Source of the DNA: Dictyophora rubrovolvata
Taxonomy: Eukaryota > Basidiomycota > Agaricomycetes > Phallales > Phallaceae
DNA length: 64,000 nt
Direction: 5' to 3'
Assembly: GCA_029959195.1 (NCBI GenBank)
Contig: CP114118.1
Span: forward strand, 3,064,001-3,128,000
In this document: in pieces, positions 11,492 to 24,300 of the stretch
Layout of the letters: the number at the start of each line of letters is the position of its first letter
Numbering within the stretch: position 1 is the first letter of the stretch
Notes under the pieces: generated by a model
Seen by the model: the letters and a program-made list of their open reading frames with translations, nothing else
Told to the model about the DNA's origin: nothing
The model's database searches: none
Program-made: the position numbers and the translations under genes

Positions 11492-11500
11492 ATATAAATA
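11492..11500 (+). promoter_or_regulatory. Probable TATA box of the Ser/Thr-rich gene
   Basis: ATATAAATA lies about 70 bp before the ATG at 11571. It is followed by the palindrome GAGCTGCAGAGCTC-like stretch at 11501-11513. Confidence 0.55.
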
Positions 11501-11570
11501 GAGCTGCAGAGCTCTGGCTTTATAGAGAAGTGAGCGGAACCCGACGAACGCACTAAGCTTTCTTTGAAAG

Positions 11571-14011
11571 ATGCTGCTCTCAACACCTTTGGCTACAGCA
11601 ATACTCTTCACAAGTCTTGTGGTACCGCATTCTACTGCGTTGCATGTCGATTCTGGACGGACCACGTCCGAACTAGAGACAGGGATACACCATCGCGGGC
11701 TGATATTTGGCTGCACTGGAGATTCAATTCTGTGTTCTCTGTGAGGATTTCTATATATTACAATGACACGCTTTCTGACTAGTGATGTCTCTGTGTAACC
11801 TACAGGACTGGGATTTTGGGTTTACCAGATTGTGGCCCCAATAGTGTTTGTTGTTGCGAGCCGGGTAGGAATAATTCATCGAACCATGGATTTTTTCGTT
11901 TGAAAAACGAGTTGTTTTATAGGTCTCCTAGGTATTTTGCCACAGTGCAAATGTGTCCCGTCACCTATTACCACGGTTCCCCCAGCATCAACACCAGCTT
12001 CCACACCGACATCAACACCTACTTCCACTCCAACGACTGAATCGACCCCTACGTCGACGCCAACGCCAACCTCCACACCCTCGAAGCCAACTTCAAAACC
12101 TACTTCTAAACCAACATCTAAGCCGACTTCCACACCGACTTCCACACCGACTACCACACCGACTACGGCGCCGACTACAAAATCGACGACTACCCCAATC
12201 TCAACGCCAACTGCTAAACCGACTTCTACGCCGATCTCGACTCCGACAACCATAACAACTTCGAAGCCGATTTCAACTCCAACTCCAACCACAACGTCTA
12301 CTACAATCGCAACATCTACTACATTGGCAACATCTACTACAATCGCAACATCTACTACAGTTGCCACGTCTACCATAGTCGTCACGTCCACTATAATCGC
12401 CACGTCCACTACAACTGCGACGTCTATTACAACTGCAACGTCTACTGAAACCGCAACGTCCAGTGCAACCGCAACTTCTACTGCAACCGAAACGTCTACT
12501 GCAATCGAAACGTCTACTGGAATCGAAACGTCTACGGAAACGGCGACGTCTACTGCAATCGCAACATCTACTGAAACCGCAACGTCTACTGAAACCGCAA
12601 CTTCTACTGAAATTGAAACGTCTACTGAAATTGAAACGTCTACTGAAATCGCAACGTCTATTGCAACCGCCACGTCCACTGCAATCGCTACGTCTACTGC
12701 AATCGCGACATCTACTGAAACCGCAACGTCTACTACAATTGCGACATCTACTACAACCCCGATATTTACTACAGTCACAACATCCAACACAATCATAACA
12801 TCTATTCTAACTACGACATCCTCTACGACACCCACTTCTACGCCAATCACATCTCTGACCTCTACCCCAACCTCCGTTCCTACTTCGACTTTGCAATCTC
12901 CTACGTCACCGCCAAGCTCTATTCCAGCTTCAATCCCCAGCTCTACTCCCTCCCCGCCCCCTACTTCGTCACCTCCAATTTCAACTGTACCACCTGTTTC
13001 TAGTCAAAGTCCAGCATCTAGTGTTGCGCTCCCTTCCTCATCCCCACCAGAACCGGTTTTGCCAACACCTGTTCCCCCATCACCATCTCAATCACCTGCA
13101 CCTACGCCTTCCAACACACCGCCGCCTAGCTTACCATCTCCTATTCAACTTCCACCTTCTGTCGCTTCTAGTCCCCCAGTCGCCTCCCCACCCGCTCCCC
13201 CCATTACAGCTCCTAGTCCTCAACTGACGACGACCCCCTCAGTGGAAAGCCAGTCAACACCAACGTCGCCACCGTCATCAAGTTCCGCTACTGCAAGTAT
13301 CAGTTCGTCTGGGACATCAAGCCCCACGATTACCCTTTCGTTAGCGAGTACTATTCCACCTGCACCCTCTGGATTCAGAAACACCTTCATCGGTGTCGAT
13401 CAGTTCACTTTCAGCCCCGCCGGCGCTTGGACAACTTCGAATTCTACCGCTTGTAATCAGCTGACAAGCGGATCTCCCGGGCGTGTTGCAACCCAAAGCG
13501 GGGCTTCTTTCAGTTTTAATTTCACTGGCGGTAAGGATGTGTTTTATGTATATCATCTTCTAACGGGCTTTGAAAATTAACTTCTTCTTTGACAAGGCGA
13601 TATCAACGGCATATTCTTACTCGTAACGCCTAACGTAGGCGCAGGGAGCATGAGCGTTCAAGTCAACAATGGAGAAGAAGAATTCGTTGATCTCGGTTCA
13701 ACTACTACGGCATGTGAAAACGCACCTCTCACCTTGGGAACATCGCAGCTTTCATCATCTATACGTATCCTTCTTGGCTCAGGTGGCGGAAGTCAGGGGG
13801 AAACATTAGTTACCGCAAAAATCCTGACTAATCCTGCTGAAGTTGATGGGGCAATGTACGTAATTATCCACTAGAATGTTTGACTATGTTTACAGGTGAT
13901 ACTTGTTATAGCGTTCAACAAGCAGCTTCAGCTTCAGGGGCCAATGTGTTGAAGGGGTCGTTAGTTGTTTGCCTCGTGGCACTGATTCAGTCAATTGTGC
14001 TATTATTGTAA
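11571..14011 (+). CDS. Ser/Thr-rich repeat surface protein with GPI-type tail
   Basis: Exons are 11571-11740, 11806-11864, 11932-13530, 13597-13855 and 13912-14011, giving 728 aa. An N-terminal signal peptide (LLSTPLATAILFTSLVV) leads to a Cys-rich patch with CGPNSVCCCEP and CKC. About 430 residues of Ser/Thr/Pro-rich sequence follow. First come PTSTPTS-type repeats, then roughly 25 copies of a six-residue unit like ATSTTI, encoded by an 18-bp minisatellite at about 12300-12780. A final Pro-rich part follows. The C-terminal domain (GVDQFTFSPAGAW to TAKILTNP) looks like a small beta-sandwich of fungal surface proteins. The end, SASGANVLKG plus a hydrophobic tail, fits GPI attachment. Likely a heavily O-mannosylated wall protein; no enzymatic motif is seen. 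Confidence 0.85.
12300..12780 (+). repeat. Coding minisatellite, 18-bp period
   Basis: Imperfect units of the form ACGTCTACTGAAACCGCA repeat about 25 times and encode the hexapeptide repeat of the surface protein. Variation is mostly at the third and fifth-sixth residues of each unit. Tracts like this tend to change copy number. Confidence 0.85.
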
Positions 14012-16715
14012 CAATGTTGGTATCGGAGTCGCCGGCTAACACTCAAATTAATATTGCGTCGTATTAGTTAAGTCCTGGTAAAAATATTATAAATCCCGGT
14101 AGCTAGTTTTCACCTTTTAATTTTTACAATTCTGTATATAAAGCTCTATATTTTCGAGCACTAAATAACAAGTTCTATACTTTTATGTATTCCATAACTG
14201 CGCACTGCGACAAACAACAAATTAGCAATGAAATATCGCTATGTAAGTTCTCATGCCTTGACAAAAACACATGCTCTCATTATTGGAGTTGATGTTGAGG
14301 GAAACACGTTTGGTATTGAATTTAAACGGTGTAAATAGTGTACTAGCCTATCCATTGGCAAAAAAGATACATAATTCTCCGTGCATAATTTCCGGACTCG
14401 GTTGCGCTATCCCCTATCAAAGGTTCTATTCTGGATTGTCGTTGCCAGGTGGCTCTACTGCGGACTGCTATAGCGGCATCGGAAGTCGACATCTCGGGAA
14501 AAACGTTGGTTCTTTGGGCTTGTAGGCGGAAGAACCCAGATAAAGGTGCCAGATGGAATTTCCGAGGTGTTGACAAAGTGAATCCATTACGCTTCTTAAG
14601 ATACATAAGCCTAATAAGCTCACATTTCCCACATAAAATTGGATCGATCAACAAGTGGGAATTTAAATATATATAGCAGGCGTTCGTTACGCTATTTCGG
14701 ATTTCCGGACCCTGGACAATTGACATTTTGATACCGACTAGATTAGATATAGCTTGAGAATCAGAAGGTCTGGTTGGGATCTGTGCCAAGGTTGGCATGC
14801 GCAGTTTCTCGTGTACCCGGATTAATGGGGTATGCCTTTTTGAAAGTGGATCGTACACAGTACACGCATGAGCGTTGAATGTTGAACACTGCAGCATAAG
14901 CATGCCTTGTTCTGACTTTATAATGGATCTCTATCCGTAAAAAGCCGAAAAGGGAAGTCATTTTGAGACCATTATATGTCATGATCGCCAGTAATGATTG
15001 ATCTGGGATCATCTTTTGGTGAAATTAAACTATCATTCACGAATGCAGAATATAATTCCAATTCCTGATGCAGATGACTCGATGATAGGTTTTTATTTAT
15101 ACTTTGATACCCATCAGGATCTTGTAAAACAAGACAAAAATTCACAAAATGAATCACCGCAAATTTGACTTTTCACTAACCTCCGCCTCATACTCAAAGT
15201 CTCTGCAATTAAAAAACCATCAATCATCGACATATGATTTACAGCTCGCATTGTAAGGTCTTCCAATGGAAATATGTCGCCATTGGATTACTTAAATAGC
15301 CAGTGCAGCGCACTTCGTTTCTGTGATAGCTACCGCGGACCGGATTAGTAGCACTCCATCAGAAAGGGACAGATGTATGTACGAAGAAGAGAGGACATAC
15401 AACACGTTGTTTCAAGAGGTATTATGGTTGATAAGAGAACTTGAACTGTGGCATGCAACTCAACCACGGGAGTGGACCGATCCTGGCAAGCGAGATTTCA
15501 ACGGCGTATTCGATTCAAAAAACCATCAGAGACGCCGTTCCAAAAAAATATAAGCATATAATAACCCAAAATTGATTAAGTTACATGTGTCGACAGTTCA
15601 AGTTCCCCTTCGCTGAGCCCTCCAATGGACGATCTCCTAGATCAACATACATAAATTTAGGATTTACCAAAGACAACTTCCTTTTTTTCCATTTATCTGA
15701 GGTACAAACTAGTTAACGTTGCAGCAATAGGAAAATCATTCATACGAAAAAATATCTTCTATTAACCTGATGAAAAAACCATTGCGTCATTGTCACTCCT
15801 CAGAATCAATTCACACAAAAAGCTAAGTATAGATTCAACAATCGTATGTCAAATCCACTTAAAATCTGTCTTAACACCCGCTTTATATTCTTTTATAACC
15901 ATTCAGAGATGCTTGACTCGAACACAGTGACTCCGCAGGGGCTCAAATATTGTCATTATAGCGCATCGATGGGCACTTGAGAACCCGCCGTAACGTAACT
16001 TTTACATCAATTCCTAGTGTTTTTTCCTGCCGATTTGATGAGTGGTGAGTGCGTATGTATATAACGTGTAACACATACTTCGTACTGCTCGCTCTATCAA
16101 CTAAAGAGGCAAGAAGAGTTTATATTCGGCGTCCGATATTGCGTTTATACGGACAAAACATTCGCGGCCGACGTCGCGAATGACAAGTTGGTCGGTTGAC
16201 AGTAGCTGAAACGAGAAGCCTGAACAACGCCGGTTTGAGGGTTTGGCATTAATATGTAGATGCGTTACCGGCTGTTGATTTTTTTTGGTCACTGTTTAAA
16301 CCTGACGAACTTGGATAATTATTAATGACAGCCCGACTCGAGGGTAGACTGGCCAGGAGATAGATCGTCCATAGATGGTCAGAATATAATTCCGGTTACC
16401 AAGAGCGTTGGACAGCACCAGAGAAGTAACTGTATGAATCTCCGGTGATAGCACTGTATTAGAGAAGAACCAATGAATGGACGCACCACAGTGGACTACT
16501 ATCAAGTGACTGTGAACCGTGAACGGGTGGACAGTTATGAATTGCTAAATAATAATAACATCTTCAAGTTCTTGCCTTTTCATTTCGGATACCTCGATGA
16601 ATTGCCAGCTGGTTACAACGTATTCAATTCAATTCAAAAAGCCTGGCACTTCGAAAGGGCGCGCCATCGCTGTTTATAACACCTTTCCTTTCAGAGATGC
16701 CACAGATCTGACGAT
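14012..16715. other. Gene-poor 2.7 kb interval
   Basis: AT-rich DNA with scattered ORFs. The longest, on the minus strand at 14343-14903 (186 codons), has no recognisable family and unusual composition, so I do not call it. A D-arm-like string sits at 16085-16107 without the rest of a tRNA. Nothing else stands out. Confidence 0.5.
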
Positions 16716-17748
16716 ATGGTATCAGATGAGAAAACGTATCCACCACTTCCCCCTCACTGGGAGCCTCCCATCGTACCCCATCCAATCTGGGGCCGACTTC
16801 CACTAGTTCTGCATCACCTGCTTGCTCTAGTTTCCGTTCACCAATTCACACTAAACGAGCACTGGAGAGGAAAATGTGATGACGAAGTATACCAGGCCCA
16901 GATGAATCGAATAGTGGGGCAGATTAACAATGGAAATATCATGGTGAGTGCATCAGCATTGTTGAGGAAAGACTTAATAGCTTTTGTGAACAAGTGCGGT
17001 TTGATACTATCAGCAACAGCTGCTTTCTTGACAACCACACCTCCAGCTCCGTTGATTTTCAACTATAACGCGACACCCGCTTATATCTTTCTGCTTATTT
17101 CATTCGCGGAAGCAGCGTTAAGTATCGTTTCAGGCACTGCCGTTGTAGCAATATATCAATCTAGCAAGCGGCACTGGAACAGAGATGTGTGTCTATGTTG
17201 AGTTGCTTAGTGTCATCTATACACACGATTCACTAAACCGGCCAGGTGCTTACTGCAACTCGTTTCCGGTTGTATATGATCTTACTTCTGATGGCCTGGC
17301 CCGCTATTTCTCTCTTCGTTTCGATATTATTCCTAATCATAGGTATGATGTTATATGACGTGAATTCTGTTTAGCTGGGAAATGATCATTTCTGATTTGG
17401 TTCCTAACAGCCCTTCTTTTTGCGGTCTTAACGCCTCAAATGCCCTGGATTTGTCTCGGGACTGTGATGGGATTAGTAGTCGAATGGGCATGGACAGTTC
17501 CGTGCTTTATTCTTTGTACAATGCCTTTGAAAAACAAAAAAAAGGATCCCGAAGCGCAGACCACAATGGACGGTCCCCCAAACTCGACCGTAGGGTCTCC
17601 AACGGCCTCCCTCACCGGTCCGGGATCCAGCACGACGATGAATTCGGGCACTCAGCAGAGCGCAGCAACATACCCTGATGCATCAGCGTTCATAAACCAC
17701 TGCGAGCGAATGTCTGCAAGAGAAACTCGCAGAGCTCAGACCACATAG
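16716..17748 (+). CDS. Unknown multi-pass membrane protein
   Basis: Exons are 16716-17186, 17246-17342 and 17411-17748, giving 301 aa. I do not recognise the family. The N-terminus is Pro-rich (PPLPPHWEPPIVPHPIWG). About four or five hydrophobic segments follow: CGLILSATAAFLTT, TPAYIFLLISFAEAALSIVSG, MILLLMAWPAISLFVSILFL running into ALLFAVL, and ICLGTVMGLVVEWAWTVPCF. The C-terminal tail of about 75 residues is polar, rich in Ser, Thr and Gly, and probably cytosolic. Splice joins keep the hydrophobic frame open, which supports the model. It precedes the M28 peptidase gene on the same strand by about 200 bp. Confidence 0.75.
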
Positions 17749-17956
17749 TCGAGCAATGTATGATCACGACTCACGTGTTGTATAAAGAGCACAAGTATTA
17801 TGAAAATAAAAATAGTTGAAAAACTTGGAAGTAATGATTGGCTGTCCCTTGCCCTATATTTAGCACAAGCGTCGTTGTGATGACATAATTGTGTCACAGT
17901 CACCCCTCAATCACTTTGCTCTTATCATCCTTGTACAAGTAACTAGCCAAGCCAAG

Positions 17957-20900
17957 ATGGCCGAGAAAACAGTGGGCATTAAAAAGCGGTTGATTTTCGC
18001 GGACACCAAAGAGTCCATAGCTCTGCCAGTTACAATATCTCCCGACAGGAGACGATCAGCGCGTCCCGTCCTTTCTCGTTTTTTCCGTGCCTTCGTTCTC
18101 TTGGGGATTCTTTATGCCTTCCACGCTTGGTTTTGGAGATACAATTTGCAATGGTCTCCTGCTGTATCAACATGGCCTGTTGAAGCTTTTGTGCGTCCAA
18201 ATTATCCCATCCTCAACGGGAGGGCGGCCGAGAGAAAGTTCTTGTAAGCAGACGATGATCGTTGACATCCCAGCAATTTAACGTAATCATCATTGCCTTT
18301 TATTTTCAGAGAAATTCCTACCGCTGAGAAAGCCTTTGAAGCCAGTAAACAATATGCAACTTTCTCTCACGTAGCCGGATCCGAACAAGATCTCGAAACC
18401 GCCAAAATCGTGCTCAATCACTTCTACGACAGTTTCCATCTCGAGCGGTCTTCTGAAGAAATCCCCATTTACCCCGCGGGCTCCTACAAGTCACGTTCAG
18501 CCACTCTGGATATCAAATTGACCAAGACTCCTCATGCATGGATAGACGAATACTATCCCGTCCTAAACTTACCTAAAGACCGGAGTCTCCAGATTGTCGA
18601 TGAATCAGGCGCTGCTCTCTGGACTGCGGATATAGAAGAAGACGGCGACCCACTTGATGAAGACGCTGCTCGGGCAAGGCTGGATGTTCCAGTCTTTCAT
18701 GGTCTCAGCAAGGACGGTGATGTTACTGGGAAGCTCATTTATGCCAAGTACGGTCGTCAAGAAGATCTAGATGAGGTCGAACGAGCTGGTGGCAACTTTA
18801 CAGGGAAAATCGTTCTCGTTAGATATGAACGTCTCTTCCGTGGCCTAAAGGTAAGAAACCTTTCTTGCTATATTTATAGACTGAATCAACAATCTTATTG
18901 CTATCTGTCAAGGTTAAAGGAGCTGCCGAACGTGGAGCGGTCGGCGCGTTAATTTATTCAGATATCAGAGATGATGGCGGTATTACCGTTGAGAACGGTC
19001 ATGAGGCATATCCCAATGGACCAGCCCGTAACCCAACCTCAGTTCAACGTGGATCCGTCCAATATCTATCTATTTATCCCGGTGATCCCACCACTCCGGG
19101 CTATCCTGCCTATGAGAACAGTACACGTATAGATGGTGGGTCGACATGAACCATTGTTGCTCGCGCATTCATACTCACTCAGTTGCATTTAGGTGGTAAC
19201 ATACCGACTATCCCAAGTCTTCCGATCTCTTGGAACACTGCTCAACGTCTTTTCGAGGAAATAGAAAAGGGTGAAGAAGGCAATAGCGTTACAGTCAGAC
19301 TGGTGAATCATGGTTCGTCCACAGGTTACCTGCATTTCTACGGCATGTTCTGACGCCATCCCAGTCGACACCAAAGTCACACCAATTTGGAACACAATGG
19401 CAGTCATTCCAGGTCACATACCTGACGAAGTCGTTGTCCTAGGCAATCATCGTGACGCGTGGGTCCTAGGAGCTGTAGACCCTTCTTCTGGATCAGCTAG
19501 TATACACGAAGTCATTCGAGCATACGGAGATCTATACAAACAAGGCTGGAAACCTCTTCGAACTGTTCTCATTGCTAGCTGGGATGCCGAAGAGTATGGT
19601 TTGATTGGAAGCACAGAGTGGGTGGAAGACTTTGCTGAATGGGTCTCTCAGAATGTTGTTGCATACGTCAATCTGGGTACGTCCATTCGCCGCTTTTCTG
19701 TACCGCTCTTAGCTGACTTTGTACTTTTTTAGATAGTTCGGTGTCAGGCTCAAGGTTTGGTGCATCCGGGTCTCCTTCGCTTGCACACCTCATTCAACAA
19801 GTCGCAATCGACATCACACATCCTACTCGTGAAAATAGTTCACTCTGGGATGCATCATCGGATGTAGGCCCATTCTACACCCCGGGTATGGTGGTTGAAG
19901 ATGAAGAAGACTTTGTCATAAAAGATGTTAGTGCTATCAAACCTCTGGGTTCCGGTAGCGACTACACCCCCTTTTTGCAAAGAATCGGTGTACGTTTATT
20001 TTCCACCATAGCCATAGTCTTAATCCTATTCGTATACTGATATGTTCTGGTCTTACAGATTGCCAGTGGTCAAGCAGGCTTTAGCGGCGGTCCTGGAGAC
20101 GCTGTGTATCACTATGTGCGTTACCACTAGCCTTTACAACTATTCCGTCCTTGATCTTATTCATATAGCATTCTATCTATGATTCTATCCGCTTCCAACG
20201 GCTTTATGCTGATCCTGGGTACCACCGTCATGTTTGTCCCCCGCTTCGCTTCTACAATTCGAACGCTGACGTCTACTATAGGCCGCTGTGGCCAAATTTG
20301 TCGGTCTCATGACTTTACGCCTCGCGGATAGCATCATTCTCCCCATCAATACGACGCATTATACCGTTGAGCTAGGGAACTACGTTGACAAGTAATACTT
20401 TATTGGCTTCTCTTCCTTTTCACAATGTTAACATTTATTTCTAGGGTTGCGCGTATTTCGTCAAACTCGGAGATTTCTGTTGATTTGTCGCCTCTACGTC
20501 AAGCGGTGCAGAAACTTCATGATGCTAGTTTAAAGCTAGACGAAGAAAAGGCAAAGGCTGAGAAGGACCTGTGGAGAATCATCAAGAGGTGGCAAAGGAG
20601 ACACCGCAAACACTTTGATAGCTCTGATAGCGACGAGAAGAAAGACATCGCTGAGAATCCCAGTGCTACCGAGAACGAGAACGAAAATGACTACGCAGGC
20701 TTTAATTCTCCTTGGCGTCGTCTACGGTGTTTTGTCAAGAACATTTTTGGTCTCCGTGGATATAGATATGGATACAGTGTTCCATCCGATGACTCTATTT
20801 CAACCAAGGAGACGACTACCGGTGAAGAACAAGGCCGTGTCCAAGCGTCTAACAGGCCACGTCATCGTATACCTCACCGACTCCGCCGAGCTATCAAACG

Positions 20901-21199
20901 GGTGCAAAATGTCAATGAGAAGCTTTCAACTTTTGAAGCTGGCTTCATTAGTGAAAAGGGCATCAAAGACAGAGAGTGGTATAGGCACTTGGGTGTCGCT
21001 CCCGGCAAATGGCTAGGGTGGGTTCGGTCACTTTTCTCCACACTTCTCAGTTTGATCTCTGTCATCTAGATATGGCGCCACGACTCTTCCGGCTCTCACT
21101 GAATCATTTACCATTGAGAAGAATCAGACCCTGGCAAAGTATGAAGTTCAGAGACTTGTGGAATTGATTAACGGACTCTCAAAACGCTTGGACGATTGA
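17957..21199 (+). CDS. PSMA-like M28 zinc carboxypeptidase (type II membrane protein)
   Basis: Eleven exons: 17957-18243, 18310-18850, 18913-19135, 19193-19312, 19365-19676, 19733-19989, 20059-20115, 20169-20231, 20282-20391, 20445-21017 and 21070-21199, giving 890 aa. A short cytosolic N-terminus precedes one membrane helix (AFVLLGILYAFHAWF). The protease-associated domain and the M28B catalytic domain follow. Metal and catalytic residues line up with human glutamate carboxypeptidase II: His419, Asp429, Glu466/Glu467 (SWDAEEYG), Asp495 (VNLDSSVSG) and a late His in YHSIYDS. Spacings from the first His are identical to human (10, 47, 48, 76). The C-terminal dimerisation domain is stretched by a charged, low-complexity insertion (about residues 715-800). 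Fungal homologues are often vacuolar; the substrate is not shown. Confidence 0.95.
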
Positions 21200-22211
21200 G
21201 TGCGTTTATGCACTTTGTGTTTGTTGTTTGCGTGTGTTGGCACGGTGTAATCTCATTTTATTCGGAACTTTTCAAATACTGAAATGACGTTCGTTGTAAT
21301 CATTTTTGAGTGTCTTTCGCCCTTGTGCTCTTTGGCGCCGTGGGATTTCCCGAGCTGATCGCCTACGCACACCTCCGAACAACCTCTGAGGTACTTAGAA
21401 GTTTACATGTTAACACATTAACGCCGCTGGGGCAGACTCCACTTCATACAAAACTATAAACTGGAAAATCGCATCGGAGGCGCAAACATAGGAACCATAC
21501 AGAGGCATATGTTTGTAATTACATCACGCTTTCAATTCACCAGCTTTGCCTTAGTATGAACGTGGACCCGCCAGGCATTTTCACTCAATATGGTGTGAAT
21601 TCGCAACATAGCGCCAACTTTTCAGCGACTCAGGTTTCTTCATTCAACTGCTTCACTTACCCAACACCGGACGGATCTGGCTCTCTTAGTGGTATCCCTG
21701 CAGCTCCTGCTTGACCAGGTTCCGCTATGGGAATCATCGTCAGTCCCGCTATAATTTGATTGCCAGGCCATGCTCGTCTTCAGTACCATCTCTGCCTGAA
21801 CCCTGACGCGACAGAGGACAGAGCATTTCCCCACGCCAGTTAGGTAAATCGTCTAATGGTTTCCATAAAAGGGACTTTGAATCTATGGGCATATGATATG
21901 TAACTTGGGCTTCAAAATAAACAAGTACTCAGGCAATGCGCATAACCTGTTTGAGCCATTCCGACTCATTAATATGCTTAATATGCATAGAGCGGGCGTC
22001 GTATGAGTTTAGCAGTTATAGTGAAAAATAGAACACAAGACTTTTATTAAGCACACTGAGTATGAATTTTACACTCCGCCTAAATTCAGGGCTCAGTAGC
22101 GAACGCACACATCTTCGACTGTCTTATCAAAGTCCAGAGATACCAGAAATTACTTCTGTGATTATTGCACACGAGATACGGATCATCAAACCAGTCGAGG
22201 GACCTTCAATC
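21200..22211. other. Intergenic, 1.0 kb
   Basis: No gene is seen. It includes the 3' flank of the M28 peptidase gene and the promoter of F-box gene B. An ATG at 22062 opens an in-frame extension of 50 codons to F-box B, which I do not use. Confidence 0.5.
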
Positions 22212-23706
22212 ATGCTAGTTCCGATTCCTTTCCCCCTCGAACTTTGGGAGGAGATAGTCTACTCCGTCGACTCATCTCGCGATTTACTATCCTTAGCATT
22301 GGTTTCCAAATTCTTCGATTCTATCATCATACCTCATCATATCCAATATCGAAATATCTGCTGTGATTTACGCAGAACATATGTTTGGGCTCATCTGATC
22401 GATAATCGTCGTCGCACCAAAGGTATCCGATGTTTAAAGCTCGTTGACGAACGTGAACACGGCACCCAGCTACCGCCTTTACTGGTTCATCCGACAACTC
22501 CTTACACGGTGGACGAAACCCACGCTGTATCATTACTGGTTCAATCCCTTTTATTTATGACTGCTTTAGAAAGATTCGAGTGGAAATATCCACCCGGCGG
22601 CATTTTGAATATCGTTGACATCTCTCGTTTATTGGTAGACAAAGCCACTAGTTTACGCGCTTTATCACTGGATTTCGAGTGGCCTTCCAACACAGAGGAC
22701 AGTAGCTTTACGGATGTTCTAAATTCACTTCCGGTTTGCTTTTCCACTTCCACACGTTTCTATCTCTTTACTAACTCATTCCCGTAGATTTGGGAGCTAT
22801 GCAATCTCAGCAGAGTTTTCCTAACTTACCCATGCAAGTCAGCTCAGGAAATGATTATCGAAAAATGTCCTAATCTCGAAGATCTCTATCTATATGCACC
22901 TTCTCGCCAGACGTTTTGCCTTCCGATCCTCGAACGTGGACATTGGCCAAAACTACGACGTTTGACCCTGGAGGGGAACTTGGTTTTTGTCGCACAAAAC
23001 GAATCCTTCGAGGAGAAAAAAGCCGTTGCTACAAATTTTTTTCACCGACAGACAAATCTCGAAAGTCTGTTGTTGGATATTCCTTCTTTGCCAACTTCTC
23101 TTTTTGATTTTTCTCTTCAAATGCTGCGTTCTATTTCATGGACCGTTTCCGTTGCCTCCAACCTGTCCTCTATGCTTTCTCACTTCGACTTATCCCGCAT
23201 TATACACTATCAAACAAGCACCCGTGACATTGACCCTCTGGCTCGAATGGATAGTCTGGAAACTCTGAAAATCAATGTAGGACCAACTCCACCCCCCGAT
23301 CTGCAATTATTTTTCCGGAACGCCCCCAATTTGAAAAAGTTAAGTCTTGGTGGTAAAGCATATTCACAAAGCATAGTAAATATATTGATCTCAGTCATCA
23401 CGAGTATTATGACTAATTTATCATAACAAGAACGTCTTAATAGCTTCGCTGATTCAATACACCAGGCTCACGCATGTCTGCCTCTCTGGTCTTTTCCGCT
23501 CTTCTGAAGTGAAAAAACTCCCAAGAAAGTTATCCAAAATTAAGACACTTAAATACATACAAGTATCTGTTAAACAGCAGGATCTCTTCATGAAGATTGA
23601 CAGAAACACCGTTGACGGCTACTCTGGGTACCGCTTCGTCCCTTACTGCGAGTTCACTATCGGACAGCTTCCATCGGAATGGGGAAATTTTTTCTTTAAG
23701 TTGTGA
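22212..23706 (+). CDS. F-box protein B (paralogue of A)
   Basis: Exons are 22212-22733, 22788-23375 and 23431-23706, giving 461 aa. Residues 1-47 carry the F-box (FPLELWEEIVYSVDSS, LALVSKFFDSIIIPHH). Later parts share many short stretches with F-box A: CPNLEDLYLY, NAPNLKKLSLGG and the C-terminal LPSEWGNFFFKL. Both introns are at the same positions and phases as in A, and exon 1 has the same length, so the two arose by duplication before considerable divergence. An in-frame ATG at 22062 would add 50 residues; the match with A argues for 22212. The likely role is SCF substrate choice, target unknown. Confidence 0.87.
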
Positions 23707-24300
23707 CTCGGCGCAAGGCTGGCTGTAATATTTGTTGATGTCTGGTAGTTGTATGCATGCATTCGCGCACCGTTTCTTACACATATATACGACTTCAACA
23801 ATTAGATTTTAATTCACACGTCTAGAAAATGTCAACCGTTGATTTCTATGCAATGATTAGACACTTTCGTCCAATTGTCCGTGGTCTAAAAACTTGGTTT
23901 AATAATAATAAACCATAACTAAATTCTAAGCGATTAATGTAGCAAAAAAGATTCCATTGCCTTGATGTTGGAAACTAGTTTCGTCCAGGAAGGATAAACG
24001 AAGTCCGTGTTACATAGTATAGTCTCCAACTTGAAGCTTTGTTAAAGAGCTTGTTGAATGATCGCATTGGGCATTCAAAATAAAACAAAAGCAAATTAGA
24101 GCAAAAAGACGGAAGCATCCCCAAAATAAAATAAAATAAATGATAAGGGGTCTCTCTCAAAGGCTATCTGGCTGTAGGTAGCGGTCTAGAAGTTAGAAAC
24201 TCCGGAACGTTGACAAATTTCATTAAAAAGTTGTGTATTTGTGCGTGAATGAATGGATTAAATAAATAAATAAAAACCTGTGATAAATATAAACAAAGAA
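23707..24300. other. Intergenic between converging genes
   Basis: This AT-rich stretch, with several AATAAA-like strings near 24120-24270, probably holds the poly(A) regions of F-box B (+) and the DUF2235 gene (-). Confidence 0.5.

Larger units (their letters stand above)
10933..11570. other. Divergent promoter region
   Basis: These 638 bp separate the starts of the DUF4436 gene (-) and the Ser/Thr-rich gene (+). They contain a 15-nt direct repeat at 11068-11105 and a TATA box at 11492-11500. A second TATA-like tract lies near 11391-11402. Confidence 0.6.

Noticed and set aside
12300-12780. Regular short repeats that could look like a CRISPR array
   Set aside because: Units are in-frame 18-mers without unique spacers, inside a eukaryotic exon.
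11876-12850. Long minus-strand ORF of 324 codons made of Val-Asp-Val-Ala repeats
   Set aside because: It is the antisense shadow of the 18-bp coding repeat of the surface protein; the repeat simply lacks stops on that strand.
14343-14903. Minus-strand ORF of 186 codons in a gene-poor stretch
   Set aside because: Has an ATG but no recognisable family, odd composition and no splice partner; likely random.
16085-16107. String resembling a tRNA D-arm on the minus strand (GTTGATAGAGC)
   Set aside because: No T-arm, acceptor stem or anticodon arm can be found around it, so it is not a tRNA gene; at most a chance match or a decayed tRNA-derived fragment.
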